Source: Vibrio sp. JPW-9-11-11 | GTDB taxonomy: Bacteria; Pseudomonadota; Gammaproteobacteria; Enterobacterales; Vibrionaceae | Reading direction: 5' to 3' | Length of the DNA: 64,000 bases | NCBI RefSeq assembly: GCF_013369335.1 | Contig: NZ_SZQJ01000004.1 | Span: 434,001 to 498,000, forward strand | In this document: in pieces, positions 18,389-26,909 of the stretch | How positions within the stretch are numbered: position 1 is the first letter of the stretch | Layout: each line of letters begins with the position of its first letter | Made by a program: the position numbers and the translations under genes | Notes under the pieces: generated by a model | Seen by the model: the letters and a program-made list of their open reading frames with translations, nothing else | Told to the model about the DNA's origin: nothing | Database searches by the model: none

Positions 18389-19120
18389 TTAAATTGACGG
18401 TTTGATGATTGATGACAGCTTTTGGACGATGATCGCCACATTTTCACCTTGCTCACCGACCAAGATTAAGCTGTTATTGCCCATTGGTTCAATAACCCCT
18501 GACATACCCTCTTGATTAAAGTCGACAGCTTGCTCGGCGGAGATCCCAGTTAAAAATAGGGTCACTTTGCCTTTTTGCCCTTGAAATACCATGTGTAGCG
18601 CGTTGGATTGACCAAAACCGCAATGGTTGAGGTAGTACACATGATATGGAAAGTTGGCCGCTAACTGGTGGTCAAAGGGAGCCATCTTGGCGTTGATCTG
18701 CGAAGAGGGCACTTGTTCATCTAAATGTTCAACAAACGGTTTCTCATCCACGACATGTTTGATCGCTGTAGAGGCTAGGCTCGCTTCGGCAGGAGTGACA
18801 ACAATGTTGCCCCAGTTGACCTGACCAACTAGTAATCCCGCGACAAACGCAATTGATGCTGCCATGGCCATCGCTTTGCGCGCAAACGTTGGACGAATGA
18901 CGGTCTGCTCTTCAAGTGACGAAGTCTGGTTGAACAGAATTCGATCGGCCAGATCATCGGGCACATCCACGAGCATCGCTTTGGCTATTTTTTTGTCTAG
19001 CTCGCCAATTTCGTCGGCGAACTGGTTGTGTTTGTCACTCGTTTGTATCGCCGCAACGATGTCTTTGTCGCGACATTTGGGGTCGGACATGATGCGTCGA
19101 CGGAATTCTAACTCATCCAT
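18389..19120 (-). CDS. DUF3379 putative anti-sigma factor
   Basis: Protein of 243 residues with a charged cytoplasmic N-terminal part (1-85, MDELEFRRRIMSDPKCRDKD onset), one membrane helix (about 92-110, MAMAASIAFVAGLLVG) and a periplasmic domain (about 110-243). This is the DUF3379 architecture, and such genes follow ECF sigma genes in vibrios. By topology and position it should bind the sigma factor until an envelope signal releases it; that is inference. It overlaps the sigma gene by 8 bases. No classic zinc-binding HxxxCxxC motif is seen. Confidence 0.75.
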   Translation of the reverse strand: MDELEFRRRIMSDPKCRDKDIVAAIQTSDKHNQFADEIGELDKKIAKAMLVDVPDDLADRILFNQTSSLEEQTVIRPTFARKAMAMAASIAFVAGLLVGQVNWGNIVVTPAEASLASTAIKHVVDEKPFVEHLDEQVPSSQINAKMAPFDHQLAANFPYHVYYLNHCGFGQSNALHMVFQGQKGKVTLFLTGISAEQAVDFNQEGMSGVIEPMGNNSLILVGEQGENVAIIVQKLSSIIKPSI

Positions 19121-19676
19121 TTTGCTGCCCTCTCTGCTTGGTATCTGTATCCAACATTTCTTTGAGTTGGTTCCGGGCTCGAAATAGGCGAGTCATCACC
19201 GTATTTTTGTTCAGATCCAAAATCTCACCAATCTCTTCACCACTAAATCCGCCCACAACTTGAAGAAAAAGTGGTTCACGATACTCTTGTTCCAGTTTCA
19301 TGATTTGCGCTTGAATCCATTCTGTTTGATGGTGTGGGTCGTCACTGACCTTGGCATCATTACCATGGTCATCGATATCTACCAGATCAAACTGTTTGCG
19401 TTCGAAACGGCGCGCATTTTCTCGGCGTAATATGGTGATCAACCATGACTTCGCTGCTTTTTCATCTTGAAGGCTGTCGAGTGATTTCCAAGCTCTTAAA
19501 CAGGTTTCTTGAACCAAGTCTTCCGCAATGCTTTGATCTTTGCATAACCAATAAGCATATCGAAACAGGTCCCTGTGGTAAGCTCTGACTAGCGCTTCGT
19601 ATTTTCTTTGTCTGTCCATATCCGAGTTGACCGGAGTAGTAGACTTTTTCTTTCCAAAAAAGTGGGTAATAGACAC
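19113..19676 (-). CDS. ECF-type RNA polymerase sigma factor
   Basis: Protein of 187 residues. Region 2 at about 30-95 (YHRDLFRYAYWLCKDQSIAEDLVQETCLRAW) and region 4 at about 125-178 (LFLQVVGGFSGEEIGEIL, then LNKNTVMTRLFRARNQL helix-turn-helix). It starts with GTG at 19676, supported by a strong AAGGAGG ribosome site 5 bases upstream; an ATG 19 codons later would lose this. It differs from RpoE, which is encoded elsewhere in such genomes. Together with the downstream DUF3379 gene it forms a likely envelope-responsive pair. The targets are unknown. Confidence 0.93.
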   Translation of the reverse strand: MSITHFFGKKKSTTPVNSDMDRQRKYEALVRAYHRDLFRYAYWLCKDQSIAEDLVQETCLRAWKSLDSLQDEKAAKSWLITILRRENARRFERKQFDLVDIDDHGNDAKVSDDPHHQTEWIQAQIMKLEQEYREPLFLQVVGGFSGEEIGEILDLNKNTVMTRLFRARNQLKEMLDTDTKQRGQQNG

Positions 19677-19908
19677 TCAGTCCTCCTTGCAAACCCGCCA
19701 GGTCACTCGTGGTAATATCTCATCATTGTTTTTATTGAATGCTTAATTTTAGTTAAATAGGTGTTTAAGCTCGATTTGGTCGCTTCACTAGTAAGATAAA
19801 GCATAGGCTTTGATGATTTGAGACGCTCAAACATAGGCTAAATTTCGATTGTCGTAGACAAATCCACTTAAAATTGATCTATTTCAAAATCTAGCCAACT
19901 CTAACGGT

Positions 19909-19914
19909 TATAGT
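19909..19914 (+). promoter_or_regulatory. Candidate -10 element for the RNA candidate
   Basis: TATAGT placed 7 bases before the first stem at 19921. No good TTGACA-like hexamer is found at 16-18 bases upstream, so an activator or another sigma factor may be needed. Confidence 0.3.
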
Positions 19915-19920
19915 AACACC

Positions 19921-20079
19921 TGTCATCTAGTCGGTGTTTACACTGACAAGTTGAGCAAGATGACACTTCCTTTTGAAGGCTGACTTTACTTTCTCCTAAT
20001 CAGGAAACTGATTATTTCAATTGGCGTAAGTTAATTGCTTTATACATTCCAACCACACAGTTCTGTGTGGTTTTTTTTT
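19921..20079 (+). ncRNA. Candidate structured small RNA between the ECF sigma gene and fadI
   Basis: About 159 bases with no open frame but dense structure. An 8-bp stem TGTCATCT (19921-19928) / AGATGACA (19958-19965) encloses a hairpin GTCGGTGT / ACACTGAC (19930-19947) that needs one G-U pair, as expected for RNA. A 7-bp hairpin TAATCAG-GAAA-CTGATTA (19997-20014) has a GNRA tetraloop. A further stem CAATT / AATTG lies near 20018-20037. A strong terminator AACCACACAG / CTGTGTGGTT plus nine T (20051-20079) closes it. No plus-strand gene precedes this terminator: the sigma gene upstream runs the other way. I do not match it to a named vibrio RNA. It could also be a long untranslated leader that ends early. 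Confidence 0.55.
20051..20079 (+). terminator. Strong orphan rho-independent terminator
   Basis: Ten-bp stem AACCACACAG / CTGTGTGGTT with nine consecutive T. It has no upstream protein gene on its strand and lies about 170 bases before fadI. Confidence 0.9.
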
Positions 20080-20174
20080 GCCTGCTTTTCCTGTTTAGAC
20101 ATAAATTATCTGACATGCCTGCTGACCTTGCTACTTGATAGTGGTAAGGGGAATCTGGCGTAAGTCACGTTTAT

Positions 20175-20190
20175 TCAAACGAGCGTTTGA
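20175..20190. promoter_or_regulatory. PsrA-like operator upstream of fadI
   Basis: Perfect inverted repeat TCAAAC-GAGC-GTTTGA. It fits the published PsrA-type consensus CAAAC-N(2-4)-GTTTG. It overlaps the proposed -35 element of fadIJ, so binding would block transcription. The assignment to PsrA is by consensus only; no psrA gene is in the window. Confidence 0.6.
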
Positions 20191-20214
20191 TTGCATTAAC
20201 ATTCTCGTTACAAT
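20187..20214 (+). promoter_or_regulatory. fadIJ promoter
   Basis: -35 TTGATT (20187-20192), 16-base spacer, -10 TACAAT (20209-20214). The predicted start is near 20221, inside the FadR-like site and about 31 bases before the fadI ATG. Confidence 0.6.
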
Positions 20215-20216
20215 GA

Positions 20217-20233
20217 GCCTGGTCAGACCTCTA
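20217..20233. promoter_or_regulatory. FadR-like operator at the fadI transcription start
   Basis: Sequence GCCTGGTCAGACCTCTA, matching the central CTGGTCNGACC of the E. coli FadR consensus. Placed over the predicted start, it would repress fadIJ until acyl-CoA is present. Confidence 0.7.
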
Positions 20234-20251
20234 ATAAATTAAGGAGCAACA

Positions 20252-21559
20252 ATGGGCAAGCAGGAAGTGAAAACTCGCTCAGGAGAACGTGTCGCGATTG
20301 TCGCTGGTTTGCGAACGCCGTTTGCACGTCAAAGTACAGAATTTAGCCAAGTTCCAGCAGTTGATCTCGGCAAAATGGTCGTGAGCGATATGCTTGCTCG
20401 CACAGAGATCGATCCTAAGTTGATAGAGCAAGTGGTGTTTGGCCAAGTGGTTCAAATGCCTGAGGCGCCAAATATTGCACGCGAAATTGTGTTGGGTACA
20501 GGCATGCACATTCATACCGATGCCTACAGTGTGACACGAGCCTGTGCCACCAGTTTTCAGTCGGCGGTGAATGTCGCTGAGAGCATCATGGCGGGAACGA
20601 TTGATATTGGGATCGCAGGTGGTGCGGATTCTTCTTCTGTGTTACCGATTGGGGTATCAAAAAAGTTGGCGGCGAATCTGCTGGCACTCAGTAAAACCAA
20701 AACAGTCGGACAAAAACTAAAAATACTCAAAACCCTGTCCCTCAAAGATTTGATGCCTGTTCCGCCGGCAGTTGCTGAGTACTCGACTGGGCTATCAATG
20801 GGTCAAACTGCAGAGCAGATGGCTAAGTCTCATGGGATTACACGTCAAGCGCAAGATGAACTGGCGCATCGCTCGCACACTCTGGCGGCTCAAGCTTGGC
20901 GAGAGGGGAAAATTGAAGGAGAGGTCATGACGGCGTTTCCTGAACCCTACAAAAAATGGATTAGTAAAGACAACAATGTTCGCGAAGACTCAACCATCGA
21001 GGGATACGCGAAACTGCGACCAGCCTTTGACCGGCAATACGGCAGCGTAACCGCTGCAAACAGTACCCCGCTGACCGACGGTGCGGCAGCGATAATGTTG
21101 ATGCGTGAAGGTAAGGCGAAAGAGTTAGGCTTAGACATCATGGGCTATATTCGCTCTTACGCGTTCTCTGCGATTGGCGTTGAGAGCGATATGCTGATGG
21201 GCCCATCGTACGCGACACCAATTGCGCTCGACAGAGCTGGCATCGCGCTTGCCGATTTAACTTTGATCGATATGCATGAAGCGTTTGCAGCGCAAACACT
21301 CTCCAATGTCAAAATGTTCGCTAGCGATAAGTTTGCGCAAGAGAAACTGGGGCGTTCGAAAGGCATCGGTGAGATTGATATGGATAAGTTCAATGTATTA
21401 GGGGGCTCGATTGCTTATGGACACCCATTTGCCGCGACTGGGGCTCGGATGATCACTCAAACGTTGAGAGAACTTAAACGTAGAGGCGGTGGTTTGGCAT
21501 TGAATACCGCTTGTGCAGCAGGTGGTTTGGGCGCAGCAATGGTATTGGAGGTTGAATAA
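20252..21559 (+). CDS. fadI: FadI, 3-ketoacyl-CoA thiolase
   Basis: Thiolase of 435 residues, the FadI (beta subunit) size. It cleaves 3-ketoacyl-CoA with CoA to give acetyl-CoA in beta-oxidation. Nucleophilic Cys is in [11 protein letters not shown] (near 95), the catalytic His in [16 protein letters not shown] (near 390) and the second Cys in [11 protein letters not shown] (near 420). A clear TAAGGAG ribosome site lies 7 bases before the ATG. It shares one base with the fadJ start (TAATG). FadI-FadJ is the alternative or anaerobic complex in E. coli; in vibrios it often serves general fatty acid oxidation. Confidence 0.97.
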   Translation: MGKQEVKTRSGERVAIVAGLRTPFARQSTEFSQVPAVDLGKMVVSDMLARTEIDPKLIEQVVFGQVVQMPEAPNIAREIVLGTGMHIHTDAYSVTRACATSFQSAVNVAESIMAGTIDIGIAGGADSSSVLPIGVSKKLAANLLALSKTKTVGQKLKILKTLSLKDLMPVPPAVAEYSTGLSMGQTAEQMAKSHGITRQAQDELAHRSHTLAAQAWREGKIEGEVMTAFPEPYKKWISKDNNVREDSTIEGYAKLRPAFDRQYGSVTAANSTPLTDGAAAIMLMREGKAKELGLDIMGYIRSYAFSAIGVESDMLMGPSYATPIALDRAGIALADLTLIDMHEAFAAQTLSNVKMFASDKFAQEKLGRSKGIGEIDMDKFNVLGGSIAYGHPFAATGARMITQTLRELKRRGGGLALNTACAAGGLGAAMVLEVE

Positions 21560-23682
21560 TGAGCGAGCAAACAGCATTTAAACTATCAATTGACGAACAG
21601 AATATCGCTTGGCTATCCATTGACGTGCCTGGGGAAAAAATGAACACACTCCAAGCGGCGTTTGCTGAGGAGATGGAGGCCATTTTTACTCAATTAGCCG
21701 AGCATAAATCGAGCCTTAAGGGGCTAATTTTACACTCTCTTAAGCCAGATAACTTTGTTGCAGGTGCAGACGTGCGTATGCTGGATGCCTGCACCAGCGC
21801 GAAAGAAGCGCAAGCACTGGCAGAGAAAGGCCAGCAGATGTTCCAACAGTTAGCAGATCTTCCTTACCCAGTGGTTGCTGCGATTCATGGGCCGTGTTTA
21901 GGCGGTGGGTTGGAGCTTGCGCTGGCATGTGATTATCGTGTGTGTACTGATTCAGACAAAACGCGCTTGGGCCTACCCGAAGTGCAATTGGGTTTATTAC
22001 CCGGCTCTGGTGGCACGCAGCGCTTACCTCGTTTGATTGGTCTGCTCCCGTCGTTGGATATGATCTTAACTGGTAAACAGCTACGAGCTAAAAAGGCCAA
22101 AAAGTTGGGTGTGGTCGATCAAGTGGTCCCACATACTATTTTACTCGATGTTGCGAAAAATCTGGTAGAGAAGCAGAGCGGCAGTAAGAAAGCTAAGCGA
22201 AAAGTGTCGACCAAGGAAAAACTGATCGCCAACACTGGCTTGGGGCGTAAAGTCATTTTTGAACAGGCGACGAAGAAAACTCGCGAGAAAACACGTGGTA
22301 ACTATCCGGCCGCTGATGCGATTCTTGACGTGATACGCTTTGGTCTTGAGAAAGGGTTTGAAAAGGGCCAACAAAAAGAGGCTGAGCGTTTTGGTGAACT
22401 GGTGATGACACCAGAATCGAAAGCGCTGCGTTCGATTTTCTTCGCGACCACCGAGATGAAGAAAGAACACGGTAGCGATGCTGAGCCCAAAACGGTTTCT
22501 CGTACCGCTGTACTAGGTGGAGGATTAATGGGCGCAGGCATCAGTCACGTGAGTGTTGCCAAAGCGAAAGTCCCTGTTCGCATTAAAGATGTCAGTAATG
22601 ACGGTGTACTGAATGCGCTCAAGTACAATTACAAGCTGTTCGACAAACAGAGAAAGCGCCGCATCCTTTCTAAGGCTCAACTGCAAAATAAAATGTTGCA
22701 ACTGTCGGGCGGAACCGATTTTACCAGCTTTAATCATACCGACATGGTGATTGAAGCCGTGTTTGAAGATCTTACTCTAAAACAGCAGATGGTGGCCGAT
22801 GTTGAAAAACATGCTAAGCCAAGCACGATATTCGCGACCAATACTTCGTCGCTGCCTATTCATCAGATAGCAGAAAAGGCGCAGCGTCCGGAGAACGTTG
22901 TGGGCTTGCACTATTTTAGTCCGGTCGAGAAAATGCCTTTAGTTGAAGTGATCCCGCACCAAGGCACGTCGGATGAAACCATTTCAACCGCGGTCGAGTT
23001 TGCGCGTAAGCAAGGCAAAACGCCAATCGTAGTAAAAGATTGTGCCGGCTTTTACGTGAACCGTATCTTGGCGCCTTACATGAACGAGGCGGCACAAGTG
23101 TTGATGTCCGGTGAACCTATCGAGCAGCTTGATACCGCACTGCTCAACTTCGGTTTTCCAGTAGGCCCTATAACTTTGCTTGATGAAGTCGGCGTGGATA
23201 TTGGCGCTAAGATTATGCCTATTCTAGTGGCGGAACTGGGCGAGCGGTTCCAAGGGCCGGATGTGTTCGATAAGTTGCTCAATGACAACCGCAAAGGTCG
23301 TAAGAGCGGCAAAGGCTTTTACACCTATAAAGGCAAAAAGAAACAAGTCGATAAGTCGGTGTACAAGTTATTAGGTTTATCGCCTGAGTCGAAAATGGCC
23401 GAAAAAGAGGTAGCGATGCGTTGTGTGTTACCTATGTTAAACGAAGCGGTACGTTGTCTCGATGAAGGCATCATTCGCAGTCCACGTGATGGCGACATTG
23501 GCGCTATCTTTGGTATTGGCTTCCCGCCATTCCTCGGTGGGCCGTTCCGTTACATGGATCAGATTGGCACTAAACAGCTCGTCGAAATCATGAACGAGCA
23601 TGCGCAGAAATATGGCGATCGCTTTGCACCCTGTGATGGTCTATTGACCCGTGCTGGCATGGATGCGCGTTTCTATTCTTGA
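21559..23682 (+). CDS. fadJ: FadJ, multifunctional beta-oxidation enzyme
   Basis: Protein of 707 residues with an N-terminal enoyl-CoA hydratase/isomerase domain (about 1-200; oxyanion region [18 protein letters not shown] near 114-131 and [18 protein letters not shown] near 140) and a C-terminal 3-hydroxyacyl-CoA dehydrogenase domain (NAD motif GGGLMGAG near 318; catalytic His in [12 protein letters not shown] near 452). It converts enoyl-CoA to 3-ketoacyl-CoA for FadI. The length fits FadJ (about 700-715). Coupled to fadI by a one-base overlap. Confidence 0.97.
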   Translation: MSEQTAFKLSIDEQNIAWLSIDVPGEKMNTLQAAFAEEMEAIFTQLAEHKSSLKGLILHSLKPDNFVAGADVRMLDACTSAKEAQALAEKGQQMFQQLADLPYPVVAAIHGPCLGGGLELALACDYRVCTDSDKTRLGLPEVQLGLLPGSGGTQRLPRLIGLLPSLDMILTGKQLRAKKAKKLGVVDQVVPHTILLDVAKNLVEKQSGSKKAKRKVSTKEKLIANTGLGRKVIFEQATKKTREKTRGNYPAADAILDVIRFGLEKGFEKGQQKEAERFGELVMTPESKALRSIFFATTEMKKEHGSDAEPKTVSRTAVLGGGLMGAGISHVSVAKAKVPVRIKDVSNDGVLNALKYNYKLFDKQRKRRILSKAQLQNKMLQLSGGTDFTSFNHTDMVIEAVFEDLTLKQQMVADVEKHAKPSTIFATNTSSLPIHQIAEKAQRPENVVGLHYFSPVEKMPLVEVIPHQGTSDETISTAVEFARKQGKTPIVVKDCAGFYVNRILAPYMNEAAQVLMSGEPIEQLDTALLNFGFPVGPITLLDEVGVDIGAKIMPILVAELGERFQGPDVFDKLLNDNRKGRKSGKGFYTYKGKKKQVDKSVYKLLGLSPESKMAEKEVAMRCVLPMLNEAVRCLDEGIIRSPRDGDIGAIFGIGFPPFLGGPFRYMDQIGTKQLVEIMNEHAQKYGDRFAPCDGLLTRAGMDARFYS

Positions 23683-23698
23683 GCGTAGCTTAGCAACT

Positions 23699-23726
23699 GG
23701 CGAACCGAATGGTTCGCCTTTTTTGT
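23699..23726 (+). terminator. Terminator of the fadIJ operon
   Basis: Perfect 8-bp stem GGCGAACC / GGTTCGCC with GAAT loop and a T run, 16 bases after the fadJ stop. Confidence 0.93.
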
Positions 23727-23781
23727 TGATGAGAGTTATTATCAATAACAAACAACTCTAATTTGCTCAAAAGGACAATAA

Positions 23782-24330
23782 ATGGACGCTTTAGATCTAT
23801 TGCTCAATCGCCGCTCAATCGCGAAACTCTCCGAGCCAGCGCCAGAAGGTAAGGCGCTAGAAAACATCATTCGTGCAGGTTTGCGCGCTCCGGATCATGC
23901 GGGGTTGACGCCATGGCGGTTTGTTATTTCTCAAGGAGAAGGCTTAAACAAGCTTTCTAACATTCTCGTTCAAGCTGCAAAAGCTGACGATAGCGAAGAG
24001 AGTGTGATTGAGAAACTAAAGAACGCCCCGTTTCGTGCCCCTATGGTGATTACGGTAATTGCGAAAGTGACGCCTCACGATAAAGTGCCGGCTTTTGAGC
24101 AACACCTTTCTGCTGGCTGTGCCGTACAAGCGATGCAGATGGCCGCTGTGGCTCAAGGCTTTCAAGCGTTTTGGCGCTCGGGTAAATGGATGTTCCACCC
24201 CCATGTTCACCAGGCATTTAATCTTACAGGCGAAGATCAAATAGTGGGCTTTCTCTACCTAGGTACACCAGGCTGCACGCCGATGAAAGTACCGGAGCGC
24301 GATCTGAGTCAGTTTGTCGAATACTTATAA
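23782..24330 (+). CDS. NAD(P)H nitroreductase, YdjA-like
   Basis: Flavin-dependent oxidoreductase of 182 residues, the short YdjA-type nitroreductase. N-terminal LLNRRSIAKLSEPAPE carries the FMN-phosphate-binding RRS motif. APDHAGLTPWRFVISQGEG matches the conserved APS/PDH..PWRF segment, and GFQAFWRSGKWMF is typical of YdjA. It probably reduces quinone- or nitro-type compounds using FMN; the natural substrate is unknown. It stands alone between two terminators. Confidence 0.9.
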   Translation: MDALDLLLNRRSIAKLSEPAPEGKALENIIRAGLRAPDHAGLTPWRFVISQGEGLNKLSNILVQAAKADDSEESVIEKLKNAPFRAPMVITVIAKVTPHDKVPAFEQHLSAGCAVQAMQMAAVAQGFQAFWRSGKWMFHPHVHQAFNLTGEDQIVGFLYLGTPGCTPMKVPERDLSQFVEYL

Positions 24331-24333
24331 AAC

Positions 24334-24366
24334 GAAAGAGCTTGGTATGACACCAAGCTCTTTTTG
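24334..24366. terminator. Bidirectional terminator between nitroreductase and LysR genes
   Basis: Stem AAAGAGCTTGGT / ACCAAGCTCTTT with a short loop and a T run on the plus strand and an A run on the other side. It serves two convergent genes. Confidence 0.9.
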
Positions 24367-25242
24367 CTAATGAATGTTGTAGGCAATCACAAAGTCAATA
24401 AACAACCGCACCTTCTCTGGCAGGTGATCTTTGTGGTTATAGAGCATATAAATATCTCTAGGGTTAGCGCTCCAGTCCTCCAATACCCTAACTAGGCTGC
24501 CATCGTCAATGTACTCTTTAATCATCACATCGGGCATGAGGGTTATCCCAAGTCCGTCAGAACAAGCGCTACGTACAACATTGAGCGTATTGGCTTGAAA
24601 GCGCCCTTTATCATTGTTGATCACCGTTTCACCACTATTGTTTGAGAGCTGCCACTTCAACAGCGGTGCGCCTTTGACAAGTGAATGCTGATGGAGCTGC
24701 TCGGCGTGCTTTGGAGCAGGATGATTCTTAAGATATTCAGGGCTCGCAACGAGTATATCGGCAACAGAGCTGATCTTACGCGCGATAAGGCTTGAGTCAC
24801 GTTGTGGGCCGACACGGAAAATAACGTCCCACTCGGTAGGGTCGAGCTGGTCCGCGTGGTTGCTGGTGGTCAGTTCGATATTAATGTCTGGATACTGTTT
24901 CATAAACGCATTGAACATCGGCATCATCATACGCTTGGTTAAGTTTGATGGTGAGTTGATGCGAATTTTACCAGCCGCCCCACGACACTCGTCGCTGATT
25001 TCTTCTGCGGCGCTAGTTAAACGGTTGAGTAGTGGCGAGCACTCATTATAAAAACGTTCCCCAGCTTCAGTAAGGGATAGCTTACGCGCATGGCGGTTAA
25101 GCAGTCGCAGGTTAAGAGACTCCTCCAAAGCTTGAATTCGTCGCGTGATAGTGGCGACTGGTATCATGGTTTTACGGGAAGTTGCGGTATAACTCCCATT
25201 TTCTACCACTAATCTAAACAGGTTGAGATCATCTAATTTCAT
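24367..25242 (-). CDS. LysR-family transcriptional regulator
   Basis: Regulator of 291 residues. The N-terminal winged helix-turn-helix spans about 1-60 (LFRLVVENGSYTATSRKTMIPVATITRRIQALEE), followed by the effector-binding domain. I start it at the ATG at 25242 (MKLDDLNLF); an in-frame GTG at 25254 would add four residues, and neither has a convincing ribosome site. It is close to the CrgA/DsdC-like group that often regulates adjacent genes. The target is unknown. It is divergent from the RssB-like gene with a 239-base gap that may hold its operator. Confidence 0.92.
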   Translation of the reverse strand: MKLDDLNLFRLVVENGSYTATSRKTMIPVATITRRIQALEESLNLRLLNRHARKLSLTEAGERFYNECSPLLNRLTSAAEEISDECRGAAGKIRINSPSNLTKRMMMPMFNAFMKQYPDINIELTTSNHADQLDPTEWDVIFRVGPQRDSSLIARKISSVADILVASPEYLKNHPAPKHAEQLHQHSLVKGAPLLKWQLSNNSGETVINNDKGRFQANTLNVVRSACSDGLGITLMPDVMIKEYIDDGSLVRVLEDWSANPRDIYMLYNHKDHLPEKVRLFIDFVIAYNIH

Positions 25243-25481
25243 TGCGCTAGACACATACTTTTACGATTTTGATTAATTTATCGTTATATCACACGTCAAA
25301 GCTTGAGTGACATCAACAACTTTGGCGAAAATTGATATTCCATACATATAGTATGCAACCTAGATCAAAAGTGGAAGATTTGTATAAATCGCCTTTCGAG
25401 GCTACTTTTAAAGAGCGTTTTAACTACAAATAACAATAATAATACGAGCAGTCGTTGTTTTTAGGTGTGAGGCGAAGATGT

Positions 25482-26582
25482 ATGCATAAAACAATTGAAG
25501 TTGGGACTAGCCAGACGCCCTCGGTTTCCGCTGGTCAAAAAATGATTATGCTGGTAGATGACGACCCAATCTTTCGTCGTATCACCTCAGGCTTTCTCTC
25601 TGCACAAGGCTACCAAGTGGTAGAAGCTCAAGATGGGCTCGACGGCTTAAAAAAGCTCCGCTGTAATGCCCCTGACCTTATTTTGTGTGATCTCTCAATG
25701 CCCATTCTTGATGGCATAGAGTTTGTCGAAGAGGTGAGCTTAGAGTATCCGTCATTACCCATGATTGTCGTGTCGGCGACAGATGAAATCTCGGACGTGG
25801 CAAAAGCACTCAGGTATGGCATTAAAGATTTTCTGGCCAAACCGATCAGCAACCATCAACACCTAGCGTGTGCGATAGAAAATACGCTCGATGATTCAGA
25901 CAATCATCTAAGTGATCAAAGAGATTTCTCTAGCCAATGGTTTCGTATCGACAGTGGTGATGTGCCAGAAGAGCAGGAACTGCATTGGCACTTGGAGTAT
26001 CTCGAAGATAACCCTAGTGCGGCCAAAGATCTGCTACATGCCTTATTACCCGACAAGGATACGGCGCAAGGAGATTGGAAGTGTAGTTATCGCCTATTGC
26101 AATCCACCGATGTGATGCCGTTAGTGTTCGATTACGCTTGGCTGATGAACGGGCAGTTTGCTTTTTACTTGGTCGACTCGGCCAGTGAGGGTGCACATGG
26201 CGCGGCAACGACGCTACTGGTACGTGCCTTATTCCATGACTACTTGCGCAATCTCAAATCGTTTAACGCTGATCTAAAAGACCTAGCGGCTCTGCTGGAG
26301 AAAGGAATCAAATGCTCCGATTGCAGTACACCAGTCAGAGCCCTGTTTGGGGTCGCCGACCTCTCTGAAGGGACGTTGGATTTGCTACCTGCTGGGCTGG
26401 ATGCGCAATGGGCCAATGGCTATTTTTCCCAGCACATTTCTGCTGGTCTGTTATTGGGTGAGAACTGCATGAAGAATTTCATGACGACCGATTTGTCCAT
26501 CCAGTCTGCCTGTCAGCTTACACTGAGCTGTTTGGGATCCAGTAGCTTTAGCCTAGATATTTATCGCGGCAATAAAGCGTAA
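25482..26582 (+). CDS. rssB: RssB-like response regulator (RpoS proteolysis adaptor)
   Basis: Protein of 366 residues with an N-terminal receiver domain (about 22-140: MIMLVDDDPIFRR, phospho-acceptor Asp in LILCDLSMPILDG, Lys in DFLAKPIS) and a C-terminal domain of about 200 residues resembling the PP2C-type pseudophosphatase of RssB. RssB delivers RpoS to ClpXP in E. coli. No HTH or catalytic output domain is seen. ATG 25482 is preceded by GAGG at good spacing; a TTG 27 bases upstream is less likely. The family assignment is by domain layout and length; a stand-alone receiver-PP2C regulator of another pathway is the alternative. Confidence 0.75.
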   Translation: MHKTIEVGTSQTPSVSAGQKMIMLVDDDPIFRRITSGFLSAQGYQVVEAQDGLDGLKKLRCNAPDLILCDLSMPILDGIEFVEEVSLEYPSLPMIVVSATDEISDVAKALRYGIKDFLAKPISNHQHLACAIENTLDDSDNHLSDQRDFSSQWFRIDSGDVPEEQELHWHLEYLEDNPSAAKDLLHALLPDKDTAQGDWKCSYRLLQSTDVMPLVFDYAWLMNGQFAFYLVDSASEGAHGAATTLLVRALFHDYLRNLKSFNADLKDLAALLEKGIKCSDCSTPVRALFGVADLSEGTLDLLPAGLDAQWANGYFSQHISAGLLLGENCMKNFMTTDLSIQSACQLTLSCLGSSSFSLDIYRGNKA

Positions 26583-26611
26583 TTGCACTTCTATTAACAT
26601 TTCTATAAAGA

Positions 26612-26650
26612 CCCTAATTTTACTCGGTGTTTGTCGCCGAGTGATTAGGG
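26612..26650. repeat. Strong stem-loop downstream of the RssB-like gene
   Basis: Outer stem CCCTAAT / ATTAGGG and inner stem ACTCGGTG / CGCCGAGT (one G-U pair) with a TTTGT loop. It is not followed by a T run, so it may be a 3'-end stabiliser, a rho-linked structure or part of a leader for the next gene. Confidence 0.5.
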
Positions 26651-26747
26651 TATAGTCCGCCACAAACAAAAATAGCCCATTTCGTTAACATCTAGATAAT
26701 GATGCGGGCGACCGTTTCGTCACCTTTATATTTAGAGAAGCAAGCTC

Positions 26748-26879
26748 ATGGCAGACAAAGATTTTAAAGAACCTTATAATATCTTCTACTTTCTTGGATT
26801 CATCGCAGTATTGTTAATCCCGACGTTACCTGCGACGCTCACTTGGATTCGTGTATTCAACGGTTATACGGGTTTCTAA
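26748..26879 (+). CDS. Small single-pass membrane protein, 43 residues
   Basis: Small open frame of 43 codons starting MADKDFKEPYNIFYFLG, with one hydrophobic helix (about 11-31) and a short basic-aromatic tail (WIRVFNGYTGF). An AGAGAAGCAAG ribosome-like site lies before the ATG. It sits 30 bases before the DUF454 gene and may be co-transcribed. I do not recognise a family; it resembles NapE/TorE-type small anchors only in size and topology. Function unknown. Confidence 0.6.
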   Translation: MADKDFKEPYNIFYFLGFIAVLLIPTLPATLTWIRVFNGYTGF

Positions 26880-26909
26880 ACACGTCATCGATAGGAGCAT
26901 ACCATCATC

